Below, in pieces: positions 1 to 6,964 of a DNA stretch of 13,113 nucleotides; position 1 is the stretch's first letter; each line of letters starts with the position of its first letter. Made by a program: the position numbers and the translations under genes. The notes beneath the pieces were generated by a model, which was not told the DNA's origin, made no database searches, and saw only the letters and a program-made list of their open reading frames with translations. The stretch lies in contig CANBRH010000027.1 in NCBI GenBank assembly GCA_947371865.1, forward strand, positions 1 to 13,113, given 5' to 3'. Source of the DNA: Actinomycetota bacterium. Lineage in GTDB: Bacteria; Actinomycetota; Actinomycetes; Nanopelagicales; Nanopelagicaceae.

Positions 1-793
1 CATCATCTGATGTGTTCTTGACCAAAGTAATTAACCGATCGAAGGCGATTTGATTCTTGCCCTCCAAAAGTTCAAGATCTGCCGCAAGCATATTGTTAGG
101 AATATTAAGGCGATCTTCATTGGCAACGGCGATTGCTGAGGCCACATCAATGCCGGCGGTACGAATAAAGAGTTCGGTTTGAGCCAAGCCCAATTTCGCC
201 AAAGGTTCAAAGGGTTCGCGCTTTAACCAGGCCTCGTAGGAGAGCTTTGCCGCGGCAAAATCGCCGACTTCAAGAGCTGCAATAGCTGCTTCTTCTTCTG
301 GTTCGAGTTTGGTCTCTAGCGGGGCACTTTCGACCGGTGCTTTTCCGACGCCACGTTCAGCCGCAATGGATAAAACCTTGTCGATAACCTGGCGAACTTG
401 CTCTTCCGTTGGAACCGATTCAAAGAGTGGAATCGGTTGTTCTTGAATGATTGCCAGAGCAAGCGGGACTGATTGCACTTGAAGTGCCTTTGCGATTGCG
501 GGCTCGGCATCAACATTGACCGAACCGAATATCCACGCCGCCTGGTCAGGATTGGCGCTATCGATCGCATGAAACTTGGAGAGAATCTGAGCAATCTGTT
601 GGGATTGGGTACTTCGCGCTGACCAACAGAGCAAGATGACGACTTGAGTTTGCGAAGGTGCCAGAAATTGAGCCACCATATTTTCAGCAGTGACCGGTAA
701 TCCGAAATCTCCGCCGGCAGCAACCTTCGGAGCCGCCAATGAGCTGAGATCAATCGCCCGATCGAAATTCTTCGGCAATTGTGGTGAACTCAT
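1..793 (-). CDS. Thioredoxin-like, TPR-containing co-chaperone (YbbN/CnoX type), 3' end cut by window
   Basis: The reading frame is open from an ATG at 793 down to base 1, giving 264 residues with the C-terminus outside the window. Residues about 35-145 form a thioredoxin fold: hydrophobic strand VVILL at 51-55, then WSARSTQS at 57-64 where thioredoxins have WxxxCxxC, then the SVP cis-proline loop at 108-110. Both redox cysteines are therefore serines (S61, S64), so it should not act as a disulfide oxidoreductase. An acidic linker (about 150-168) leads into helical, Ala-rich TPR-like repeats from about 168 onward, the layout of YbbN/CnoX proteins, which bind unfolded clients. Cysteine-less versions are, to my knowledge, usual in Actinobacteria. 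It lies 32 bp downstream of the DUF4032 gene on the same strand, so co-transcription is possible. No strong ribosome-binding site is visible at 793. The family call is good; the chaperone role is inferred. Confidence 0.8.
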   Translation of the reverse strand, partial: MSSPQLPKNFDRAIDLSSLAAPKVAAGGDFGLPVTAENMVAQFLAPSQTQVVILLCWSARSTQSQQIAQILSKFHAIDSANPDQAAWIFGSVNVDAEPAIAKALQVQSVPLALAIIQEQPIPLFESVPTEEQVRQVIDKVLSIAAERGVGKAPVESAPLETKLEPEEEAAIAALEVGDFAAAKLSYEAWLKREPFEPLAKLGLAQTELFIRTAGIDVASAIAVANEDRLNIPNNMLAADLELLEGKNQIAFDRLITLVKNTSDD

Positions 794-825
794 GAGGCTA
801 TCTTGCCAAAGTTTTGCGATGAGAC

Positions 826-2088
826 CTAAACGAGTTGGGAATTAAGCACGTTCTCTTCAAAGCCTTCGTTATCGACAACGCCTGTATCTGTTCGGTACGG
901 CAAAATAGTGTGAACGTACTCTTGAGTTGCATAATCGATACCTAAATCGCGCCCAGCCTTCTCGCCCAAATACCAACGATGTTCAAGAATCTCATGGAAC
1001 ATCTGCGCTGGTTCGACTCGGCCTCGAAGCGCCTCGGGGATTTGGCCCAGAACGTGGTCAAATACTTCCACCAGCCAACGGCGAGCGCTCTCCTCGACGG
1101 TGGGCAATGGTTTTTTCTCACGAGATCGGAAGCGATCAAAAGAGGCCAACAAACGCTTGGCCTGTAACTCTTCGGCATGAATTCCCAATACATCGAGTAG
1201 GCGGTTCTGGTGATAACCCGCGGCCACAAGTTTGGGTTGAAATTTCAAAGCCCCTTGATCGCCATCAATGAGGACTTCTACTTCTTCAACTGCAAAACCC
1301 AAATCTTGAAGCGAGCGCATGGCGCGTTCAACGGCATGGCGATCGGTAGGGTCGAGAAGTTGTGGTTCTTTCAACATTTGCCACAGTCGGCGATAGCGTT
1401 TGATAACGGTATCGCTGGCCCGGATGGGATCCATTCCTGGGTGGAGCAAGCCAGCGCAGGCGAGGTCTTCGAGTTCAGCGGCAACATTGAAGTGAGCGAT
1501 ATCGAGGTCGTGCTCACGCTGACCATCGGTGAGGCTGTGGTGGAATTCGCCAGTTTCGGCATCGACCAAGTAAGCAGAATATTCGTTGGCATCGCGCCTA
1601 AAAAGAGTATTTGAAAGCGAGCAGTCGCCCCACCAGAACCCAAGCAAGTGAAGGCGAACCAACAACAGGGCTAAGGCATTAGTCATCGTACCGATCTCAT
1701 GCGGTGTTACAGAATCACTGAGGAGGACGCGATACGGCAGGGAAAACGGCAGATATCTGGTCACCAGGGCCGAGGGCAGGGGGTCACCGTTTGCATCAGT
1801 CCGGCCGTCAACGACGGCAATCGGCTCGACCGAAGGCGCGGCCCGCTGAGTGAGCTCGCGCAAGATCGTGTATTCACGATTGGCAAATTCCGGGACAGTT
1901 TCTTTGACCGCATAAACTTCAGATTCTGGGTCAGGGCTGGCGTGGACTAATCGGACGACGTGGCGTGAAATACCGCGCATATCTGTCAGGGTCGGCTCTT
2001 CCGGCCAACTCTCCAACGGTTGGGTCCAGGGCAGCAGCGCGCAAGCCGCGATCTCATCGCCTAGACCAACAATTTTCAATCCCGTCAC
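826..2088 (-). CDS. DUF4032 domain protein with kinase-like residues
   Basis: This 420-residue cytoplasmic protein matches the actinobacterial DUF4032 family: conserved RGISRHVVR (38-46), an ALVTRYLPFSLPYR block (107-120) and DCSLSNTLFRR (155-165). Function is unknown. The order of residues resembles protein- or lipopolysaccharide-kinase folds: AVKE with Lys62 in the place of the ATP-binding lysine, Glu72 in REY as a possible partner, GDxxxxN (Asp155, Asn160) like a catalytic loop, and VDAETGE (Asp176) like the metal-binding DFG. The C-terminal half (about 260-400) is helical and looks like the rest of the DUF4032 region. Start chosen as the GTG at 2088 because AGGGGAG sits 9 bases upstream; this keeps the conserved N-terminal PWTQPLESWPEE segment. 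It is divergent from the AI-2E-family gene and lies upstream of the thioredoxin-like gene on the same strand. Family assignment is firm; kinase activity is an inference from residue spacing. Confidence 0.85.
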   Translation of the reverse strand: MTGLKIVGLGDEIAACALLPWTQPLESWPEEPTLTDMRGISRHVVRLVHASPDPESEVYAVKETVPEFANREYTILRELTQRAAPSVEPIAVVDGRTDANGDPLPSALVTRYLPFSLPYRVLLSDSVTPHEIGTMTNALALLLVRLHLLGFWWGDCSLSNTLFRRDANEYSAYLVDAETGEFHHSLTDGQREHDLDIAHFNVAAELEDLACAGLLHPGMDPIRASDTVIKRYRRLWQMLKEPQLLDPTDRHAVERAMRSLQDLGFAVEEVEVLIDGDQGALKFQPKLVAAGYHQNRLLDVLGIHAEELQAKRLLASFDRFRSREKKPLPTVEESARRWLVEVFDHVLGQIPEALRGRVEPAQMFHEILEHRWYLGEKAGRDLGIDYATQEYVHTILPYRTDTGVVDNEGFEENVLNSQLV

Positions 2089-2097
2089 TGGTTAATT

Positions 2098-2104
2098 CTC
2101 CCCT
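2098..2104 (-). promoter_or_regulatory. Ribosome-binding site of the DUF4032 gene
   Basis: AGGGGAG on the minus strand, 9 bases before the GTG at 2088. It is the clearest Shine-Dalgarno sequence in the left half of the window and decides this non-ATG start. The remaining divergent intergenic DNA (2105-2211) holds AT-rich promoter-like segments, but I see no confident operator or riboswitch in it. Confidence 0.65.
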
Positions 2105-2199
2105 ACTTCTCCCCCAGCGCCCCTTGATTCAGGTTAACTGTGGGTGAGAAATATGGCTCGATCGTGTTACATATCTCATCTTTGCCTCGCGAACATCGA

Positions 2200-2205
2200 T
2201 AAAAT
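2200..2205 (+). promoter_or_regulatory. Probable -10 element of a leaderless AI-2E-family transcript
   Basis: TAAAAT differs from the TATAAT consensus at one position and ends 6 bases before the ATG at 2212. Transcription would then begin at or next to the start codon. No Shine-Dalgarno sequence precedes this ATG, which fits a leaderless message. No good -35 hexamer is seen 16-18 bases upstream. Confidence 0.5.
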
Positions 2206-2211
2206 GTAAAT

Positions 2212-3327
2212 ATGGCGCTGATAAAACCCACCAAGAAGCTCAAACGTCCTGCACCTGCGCCTGAAGATCTTGGCGCCTCGGGAAAACCGATCGATATAAC
2301 GCACCCTTTCTATTTTGGGTTTTTAGGTGCCGCCGGAGCCTTGGTATCCATCACCCTGCTCAAAGCTCTCGCTTCGGCCAGCCAGGTTTTTGTCTTAATT
2401 TTGTTATCTCTTTTTCTCGCAGCTGGGCTAAATCCAGCAGTTGAACTATTTCGTAAATGGGGTTTGACCAGGGCCTGGGCAGTCTCTGCGATTGTTGGAA
2501 TTGTTTTGGTGTTCGTCGGTCTATTCGCTTGGGTAGTAATCCCACCGGTGGTTCACCAGGTGAACGCCTTATTAGCCAATGCCCCCGAAATAGTCTCCAA
2601 CCTAAAACATAATTCTTTAATAAATCGACTCAACGAAAATTATGGCGTCATTGATTCGTTGCAAAAGAAAGTTTCAGAGACCATAAAGAATGGCCAGTTT
2701 GTAGTGACTGCATTTGGCGGCGTTCTTGGAGTTGGACGCGCCGTGGTATCTGGTGCGATTGCAATACTGACGGTCTTAGTTTTAACTTTATATTTCCTAG
2801 CTTCCCTTCCAAATGTGACAAAGGTTGTCTATCGCATAGTTCCTGCCAGTCGCAGAGTTCGAGTTGCCAGACTCTCCGATGCAATCATCTTCCGAGTTGG
2901 CGTTTTTGTAGGTGGCCAAGCGATCGTCTCTGTTATTGCCGGAATCTTTGCTTTGATCTTGGGTTACACAATCGGAATCCCCTTTGCGACCGCCATGGCG
3001 ATGCTGGTATTTATCTGTGGCTTGATTCCCTTGATCGGACACATATTGGGCGTATCCGTGATGACCTTAATTGCATTTACCAAATCCCCGACTACCGCAA
3101 TAGTCGCTTTCGTTTGTTATGTTATTTATATCCAAATTGAAAATTACCTCATCATGCCGCGGATCATGAAACAAACGCTTGCAGTACCTGGCTTGGTGAC
3201 CATCTTGGCTGCCTTGCTTGGTACGAGTTTGTTAGGTTTAATCGGAGCAATAATGGCGGTTCCTATTGCGGCCGCGATTCTGCTTATTCTCGATGAAGTT
3301 GTCTATCCCAAAGCAGATCTCGGATAA
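2212..3327 (+). CDS. AI-2E family transporter (PF01594-type membrane protein)
   Basis: This 371-residue polytopic inner-membrane protein has a basic, Pro-rich cytoplasmic N-terminus (1-30). Hydrophobic segments lie at about 34-52, 57-75, 87-110, 178-198, 233-252, 258-290, 295-310 and 326-360. A soluble amphipathic stretch (about 112-175) separates the third and fourth segments, as is typical of the AI-2E (TqsA/YdiK/PerM) family. The family signature is visible near the C-terminus: QIENYLIMPRIM (308-319) followed by a Gly-rich hydrophobic pair and AVPIAA (349-354). Family members have been linked to export of small molecules or ion/proton exchange; the substrate cannot be read from sequence. 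The name AI-2E should not be taken to mean autoinducer-2 transport here. The ATG at 2212 has no Shine-Dalgarno and sits 6 bases after a -10-like TAAAAT. The aldo/keto reductase follows 49 bp downstream. Confidence 0.85.
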   Translation: MALIKPTKKLKRPAPAPEDLGASGKPIDITHPFYFGFLGAAGALVSITLLKALASASQVFVLILLSLFLAAGLNPAVELFRKWGLTRAWAVSAIVGIVLVFVGLFAWVVIPPVVHQVNALLANAPEIVSNLKHNSLINRLNENYGVIDSLQKKVSETIKNGQFVVTAFGGVLGVGRAVVSGAIAILTVLVLTLYFLASLPNVTKVVYRIVPASRRVRVARLSDAIIFRVGVFVGGQAIVSVIAGIFALILGYTIGIPFATAMAMLVFICGLIPLIGHILGVSVMTLIAFTKSPTTAIVAFVCYVIYIQIENYLIMPRIMKQTLAVPGLVTILAALLGTSLLGLIGAIMAVPIAAAILLILDEVVYPKADLG

Positions 3328-3376
3328 CCTTCCATTTAATTTTTCTTTTTAGTTCCTACGCAGAATTGAGGATGCC

Positions 3377-4348
3377 ATGAAATACAAGAATCTCGGACGA
3401 TCTGGCCTAAGTGTCAGCAGGCTTTGCCTAGGTACCATGAACTTCGGTCCAGAAACCGATGAAGTTACCTCGCATGCAATCATGGACTCTGCCTTAGAGC
3501 ATGGTCTCAACTTCTTTGACACCGCAAACCGATACGGCGGTGCCGATAATTGGGGTGCCACTGAAAGCATCATTGGGCGCTGGTTTGCGCAAGGTGGCGG
3601 AAGACGAGAGAAAGTGGTTCTCGCAACCAAGCTGTACGGCGAAATGGATCCTTGGCCCAATAATCGAGGTGTCTCAGCCCTGGCCATCCGCAAAGCTGTT
3701 GATGCCAGCCTAAAACGAATGCAAACCGACTACATCGACTTATACCAAATGCACCACATTGATCGTGCGACTCCTTGGGATGAGGTCTGGCAAGCGATGG
3801 AAGTATTGGTCGCACAAGGAAAGATTCTCTACGTAGGCAGCAGCAACTTCGGCGGGTGGCATATCGCCCAAGCTCAGGAGCAAGCGCACTCTCGAAATTT
3901 TGTTGGACTCGTTTCCGAACAATCGATCTACAACTTGGTTCAAAGAGATGTCGAACGTGAAGTCATTCCAGCAGCCGCTAATTATGGTTTAGGTCTTTTA
4001 CCTTGGTCTCCTCTTCATGGTGGATTGCTCGGTGGCGTCATTAAAAAGGAGAACGCTGGTAAGCGCCGGCTACAAGGACGAGCTAAAGAAGCACTTGACG
4101 CGATTCGTCCAAAGATTGAGGCTTACGAAAACTATTGTGATGAAATCGGCTACGAGGCAGGCGATGTCGCGCTGGCGTGGCTCTTGGCCCAACCCGTAGT
4201 AACGGCACCGATCATCGGGCCACGAACTCACGAGCAATTCGACGCTTCGTTGCGAGCCCTTGATGTGGAACTAACCACGGAGCAATTGGCACGTCTGTCA
4301 GAAATCTTGCCTGGTTATAAAACTTCACCTGAAGATCACGCCTGGTAA
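3377..4348 (+). CDS. Aldo/keto reductase
   Basis: A 323-residue cytoplasmic NADPH-dependent oxidoreductase with a (beta/alpha)8 barrel, predicted to reduce aldehydes or ketones. The N-terminal MKYKNLGRSGLSVSRLCLG is the classic opening of the family. The catalytic tetrad can be placed: Asp48, Tyr53 (in FFDTANRYGG), Lys85 (in ATKLYG) and His126 (in LYQMHH). The cofactor-binding end is PIIGPRTHEQF, with Arg283 likely contacting the 2'-phosphate of NADPH. The insert around residues 56-60 (ADNWG) and the WPNNRG loop (93-98) resemble the Kv-beta/YghZ-like branch rather than compact aldose reductases. GAGGA lies 4 bases before the ATG at 3377. The last 13 bases overlap the end of the convergent hydrolase gene. 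Family is certain, substrate unknown. Confidence 0.92.
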   Translation: MKYKNLGRSGLSVSRLCLGTMNFGPETDEVTSHAIMDSALEHGLNFFDTANRYGGADNWGATESIIGRWFAQGGGRREKVVLATKLYGEMDPWPNNRGVSALAIRKAVDASLKRMQTDYIDLYQMHHIDRATPWDEVWQAMEVLVAQGKILYVGSSNFGGWHIAQAQEQAHSRNFVGLVSEQSIYNLVQRDVEREVIPAAANYGLGLLPWSPLHGGLLGGVIKKENAGKRRLQGRAKEALDAIRPKIEAYENYCDEIGYEAGDVALAWLLAQPVVTAPIIGPRTHEQFDASLRALDVELTTEQLARLSEILPGYKTSPEDHAW

Positions 4349-5079
4349 ATCGGTAATCCGGTTTCGTCATCCCAATTTTGCGCCAATGGCAAAGCCGCAG
4401 GCGCAACAACTCTGGTGATCTCCGAAAGCACTCGGTACACCGAAGGCTCTCCTACCCAAAGATGCTTGGCTTCATCCACGGCGATTATTTCGATATGTGG
4501 AATGACGCTAAACCGTTCGCGGGCTTCCTGCGGCTTTAGGTAATCATCGTGTTCCGGAACTAGCGCTATCACCGGTCGGCCATCTTCTCGCCAGAATTCC
4601 AGATCGGCAATCTTCGAAGTTCGAAGCGGTGGGCTGAGCAAGATCAATCCTGCAATTCGTGGGTCTCGGGCATGGCGCAGGGCAAGGTCTGTGCCAAAGC
4701 TCCACCCCACAACCCAGAGCGATTCAACCGCCAATTGCGAAAAGGCGTATTCAATTGCACCCTCAACGTCGAACTGTTCGCTATCTCCGTTATCGAATTC
4801 GCCCTCGCTAGTTCCCGCCTCGCTTGTGGTCCCCCGGGTGTTGAAGCGGATGACTTCAATTCCGGCCAGGGAAGGAAGCCGGTTGGCGGCTTTCCGATAG
4901 ATATGGCTATCCATCATTCCGCCGTGTGTGGGCAAGGGGTGAAGACAGAGAATGCTTGTTCTCCGTGGTCCAAGCGGGGAGGCAACCTCGCCTACCAAAT
5001 TGAGACCATCGCTGGTGGGAATCAATATTGGGCGTCGGGTGGCGGGCAACACCGTGCTGGATCTAATCGGTGCAATCAC
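4336..5079 (-). CDS. Alpha/beta hydrolase (dienelactone hydrolase-like)
   Basis: A cytoplasmic serine hydrolase of 247 residues from the GTG at 5079, or 261 from a GTG at 5121. Numbering from 5079: the oxyanion-region strand CLHPLPTHGG (45-54), the elbow GWSFG with nucleophile Ser127 (125-129), the acid in VPEHDDYLKP (Asp178 likely) and the base His206 in AKHLWVG. That is a complete triad in the usual order. Similar proteins act on short esters, lactones or peptides; the substrate cannot be named. I prefer 5079 because the longer form would overlap the divergent dehydrogenase gene by 19 bases, adds nothing conserved, and a -10-like TAAACT ends 7 bases before this GTG. A further GTG/TTG pair at about 5052/5049 is also possible. 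The 3' end overlaps the reductase by 13 bases, tail to tail. Confidence 0.85.
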   Translation of the reverse strand: MIAPIRSSTVLPATRRPILIPTSDGLNLVGEVASPLGPRRTSILCLHPLPTHGGMMDSHIYRKAANRLPSLAGIEVIRFNTRGTTSEAGTSEGEFDNGDSEQFDVEGAIEYAFSQLAVESLWVVGWSFGTDLALRHARDPRIAGLILLSPPLRTSKIADLEFWREDGRPVIALVPEHDDYLKPQEARERFSVIPHIEIIAVDEAKHLWVGEPSVYRVLSEITRVVAPAALPLAQNWDDETGLPIYQA

Positions 5080-5086
5080 GGGGTTG

Positions 5087-5092
5087 AGTTTA
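5087..5092 (-). promoter_or_regulatory. Possible -10 element for the hydrolase gene
   Basis: TAAACT on the minus strand, ending 7 bases before the GTG at 5079. If used, it gives a leaderless hydrolase transcript. It shares two base pairs with the -10-like element of the divergent dehydrogenase. Prediction rests on spacing and the TANNNT pattern only. Confidence 0.35.
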
Positions 5093-5096
5093 GTCT
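5091..5096 (+). promoter_or_regulatory. Possible -10 element for the aldehyde dehydrogenase gene
   Basis: TAGTCT (TANNNT) ends 6 bases before the ATG at 5103, the spacing expected for transcription starting on the start codon. No Shine-Dalgarno is present before this ATG. No clear -35 hexamer is seen. Confidence 0.4.
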
Positions 5097-5102
5097 TAAG
5101 CC

Positions 5103-6578
5103 ATGAACGTGACTGACTCACTTGTGACCTTTGCCAGCCATAATCCCAAAACAGGCGAGGTCCTCAAAGATTTTCACACATCTGACCAAAGCACTGTCGA
5201 CCGCGTTGTTGCGGACGCTCGAACGGCCACTACAGCTTGGCAGGCTCTTGGATATGAAGGTCGAAGGAAGGTTCTGCTGAATTGGTGTTCGGTTCTCACT
5301 GAAAATCTCAATGAGATTGGTGCGCTGATATCTTCAGAAACCGGAAAGCCAGTTGGGGATGCAACGTTGGAAGCCTCGCTCGCAATTGGTCACCTCGCAT
5401 GGGCGGCAAAGAACGCTGGACGAGTATTGAAATCGCATGTTCGCCCTTCTGGAATTTTGATGTTCAATATGAAATCTGTAGTTGGACGTTCCCCCATGGG
5501 TGTCGTCGGCGTTATCGGTCCGTGGAACTATCCGATCTTCACTCCCATGGGTTCCATTTCTTACGCGCTTGCAGCTGGAAATACCGTTGTATTTAAACCA
5601 AGTCAATTCACACCTGCAGTGGGCGAATGGCTGGAACATAGTTTCGCATCCATTGCGCCATTCCCCCATATTTTTTCTGTTGTCCAGGGTTTGGGAGAGA
5701 CTGGCCAATTTCTTACCACGAGCAATGTGGACAAGATTTCCTTTACTGGTTCTACTCGAACGGCAAAATTAGTTGCTGCTACCTGCGCTGCCCGAATGAT
5801 TCCTGTAGTGCTTGAGTGCGGTGGCAAAGATCCTGTCATCATCGCTGGCGACGCAGATATCGATAAGGCCGCTGAATATGTCTTGTGGTCGGCGATGTCT
5901 AATGCCGGGCAGACATGTATCGGGGCTGAACGAGTTTATGTCGTTGAAGAAGTTGCAGATGCTTTCATTGAAAAAATCACTAGGTTGGCTAAGAAACTTG
6001 AACCAGGAAAGAGCTACGGACCAGCGACGATGCCCTCTCAATTAGGTGTCATTCAAAGCCACATCGATGATGCAGCATCCAAAGGTGCAAAGTTTGCGCT
6101 AGGAAGCACGCATTCAGTCGGAGAACGTTATGTTGAGCCCGTCATCATGCTCGATGTGCCCGAAGATTCGTTGGCAATCACGGATGAAACTTTCGGCCCG
6201 ACTCTTACCATTAATCGCACCGCCACCATCGAAGAAGCTATCTCCCTAGCCAATGCTACGCGTTACGGATTGGCCGCTTCAGTCTGGTCCAAGCGAACGG
6301 GCCATCACATCGCTTCGCAATTGCAATGCGGCATGGTTTCGATCAATTCCGTTATCGCTTTCGCAGCAATCGCCTCAGTTCCGTTTGGCGGGGTGAAGGA
6401 CAGTGGATACGGTCGGATTCATGGCCCCGAAGGTTTGATGGAATTTACGTACCCAAGAACCGTAATTTCGCCACGGTTTAAGTTCCCGATCGAATTTACG
6501 ACTTTTGCCCGCACAAAGTTTGCAGATAACTTTATTAAAACTCTGATCAAGTTCTTGCACTCCAAGGTCGTGGGCTAA
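5103..6578 (+). CDS. NAD(P)+-dependent aldehyde dehydrogenase
   Basis: A 491-residue enzyme oxidising an aldehyde to the carboxylate. All key residues are in place: Asn142 in GPWNYP (138-144), Lys165 in FKPS for cofactor binding, the FTGSTRTAK turn (214-222), general base Glu238 in LECGGKDP, catalytic Cys272 in NAGQTCIG (267-274), and the DETFGP motif (Glu362, Phe364). The general look is that of succinate-semialdehyde/broad aldehyde dehydrogenases, but substrate cannot be decided. Following the conserved PFGGVKDSGYGR region, the last 40 or so residues form a basic, hydrophobic tail (PRFKFPIEFTTF..., then KTLIKFLHSK) that might touch the membrane, as seen in some fatty aldehyde dehydrogenases. 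The ATG at 5103 is preceded by a -10-like element and no Shine-Dalgarno. The stop overlaps the convergent zinc-motif gene by 4 bases. Confidence 0.93.
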   Translation: MNVTDSLVTFASHNPKTGEVLKDFHTSDQSTVDRVVADARTATTAWQALGYEGRRKVLLNWCSVLTENLNEIGALISSETGKPVGDATLEASLAIGHLAWAAKNAGRVLKSHVRPSGILMFNMKSVVGRSPMGVVGVIGPWNYPIFTPMGSISYALAAGNTVVFKPSQFTPAVGEWLEHSFASIAPFPHIFSVVQGLGETGQFLTTSNVDKISFTGSTRTAKLVAATCAARMIPVVLECGGKDPVIIAGDADIDKAAEYVLWSAMSNAGQTCIGAERVYVVEEVADAFIEKITRLAKKLEPGKSYGPATMPSQLGVIQSHIDDAASKGAKFALGSTHSVGERYVEPVIMLDVPEDSLAITDETFGPTLTINRTATIEEAISLANATRYGLAASVWSKRTGHHIASQLQCGMVSINSVIAFAAIASVPFGGVKDSGYGRIHGPEGLMEFTYPRTVISPRFKFPIEFTTFARTKFADNFIKTLIKFLHSKVVG

Positions 6579-6886
6579 AACCTCGGCGCATTTCGAGTCC
6601 GTTCGGTTCGGGGGCGGCGATCATTGCGCTTGCTCCAGCAAGCCGAATGCCAGTGGCGACGACTCTCCACATCTTCTTCTAGCCAGGCCACGATATGAGG
6701 CGTTCCCATAGGGATTAATTGGTCGCAGCCCGGGCAGCGATAGGGCTTGGTCGAGCTAGAGCCGGTAATTTTTCGAACCCGATATATGCCTTCAGAATGC
6801 TCTTCAATCGTCTCGTTCGAAGTCGAGAGTTCACGCTCCTCGGGCTTGGGTCCACGCCGCTTGGGGTGGTTTCTACGAGGGCTCAC
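6575..6886 (-). CDS. Small conserved actinobacterial protein with a Cys/His (probable zinc) motif
   Basis: A 103-residue basic protein. The first 30 or so residues are charged and probably disordered. The conserved core is KPYRCPGCDQLIPMGTPHIV (47-66), then RRHWHSACW (76-84). Cys51, Cys54, His64, His78, His80 and Cys83 could build one zinc site, like a treble-clef or HNH-related knuckle, but no nuclease residues are evident. The C-terminal tail RTERTRNAPRF is again basic, which suggests nucleic-acid contact. I recall similar hypothetical proteins starting SPRRN in actinomycetes. Start chosen as the GTG at 6886 because AGGAAAG lies 9 bases upstream and the protein then begins at that conserved SPRRN; a TTG at 6943 would add 19 residues without a ribosome-binding site. 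It ends tail to tail with the dehydrogenase, with a 4-base overlap. Function unknown. Confidence 0.75.
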   Translation of the reverse strand: MSPRRNHPKRRGPKPEERELSTSNETIEEHSEGIYRVRKITGSSSTKPYRCPGCDQLIPMGTPHIVAWLEEDVESRRHWHSACWSKRNDRRPRTERTRNAPRF

Positions 6887-6895
6887 CCTCTTATT

Positions 6896-6902
6896 CTTTC
6901 CT
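6896..6902 (-). promoter_or_regulatory. Ribosome-binding site deciding the start of the zinc-motif gene
   Basis: AGGAAAG on the minus strand, 9 bases before the GTG at 6886. It favours this GTG over the TTG at 6943, which would place this sequence inside the coding region. Confidence 0.55.
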
Positions 6903-6964
6903 ATTTGCCCCGCTTTTGCCGATTGCGCTGGTGAAAATTCCAACTGCTAGGGCATGATGACGCC

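Noticed and set aside
316..753. 145-codon open frame on the minus strand near the left edge.
   Set aside because: It is out of frame with the thioredoxin-like gene, which is open from 793 to the edge and shows clear family motifs.
6887..6943. TTG start at 6943 adding 19 residues to the zinc-motif protein.
   Set aside because: No ribosome-binding site there, whereas AGGAAAG is correctly placed for the GTG at 6886.
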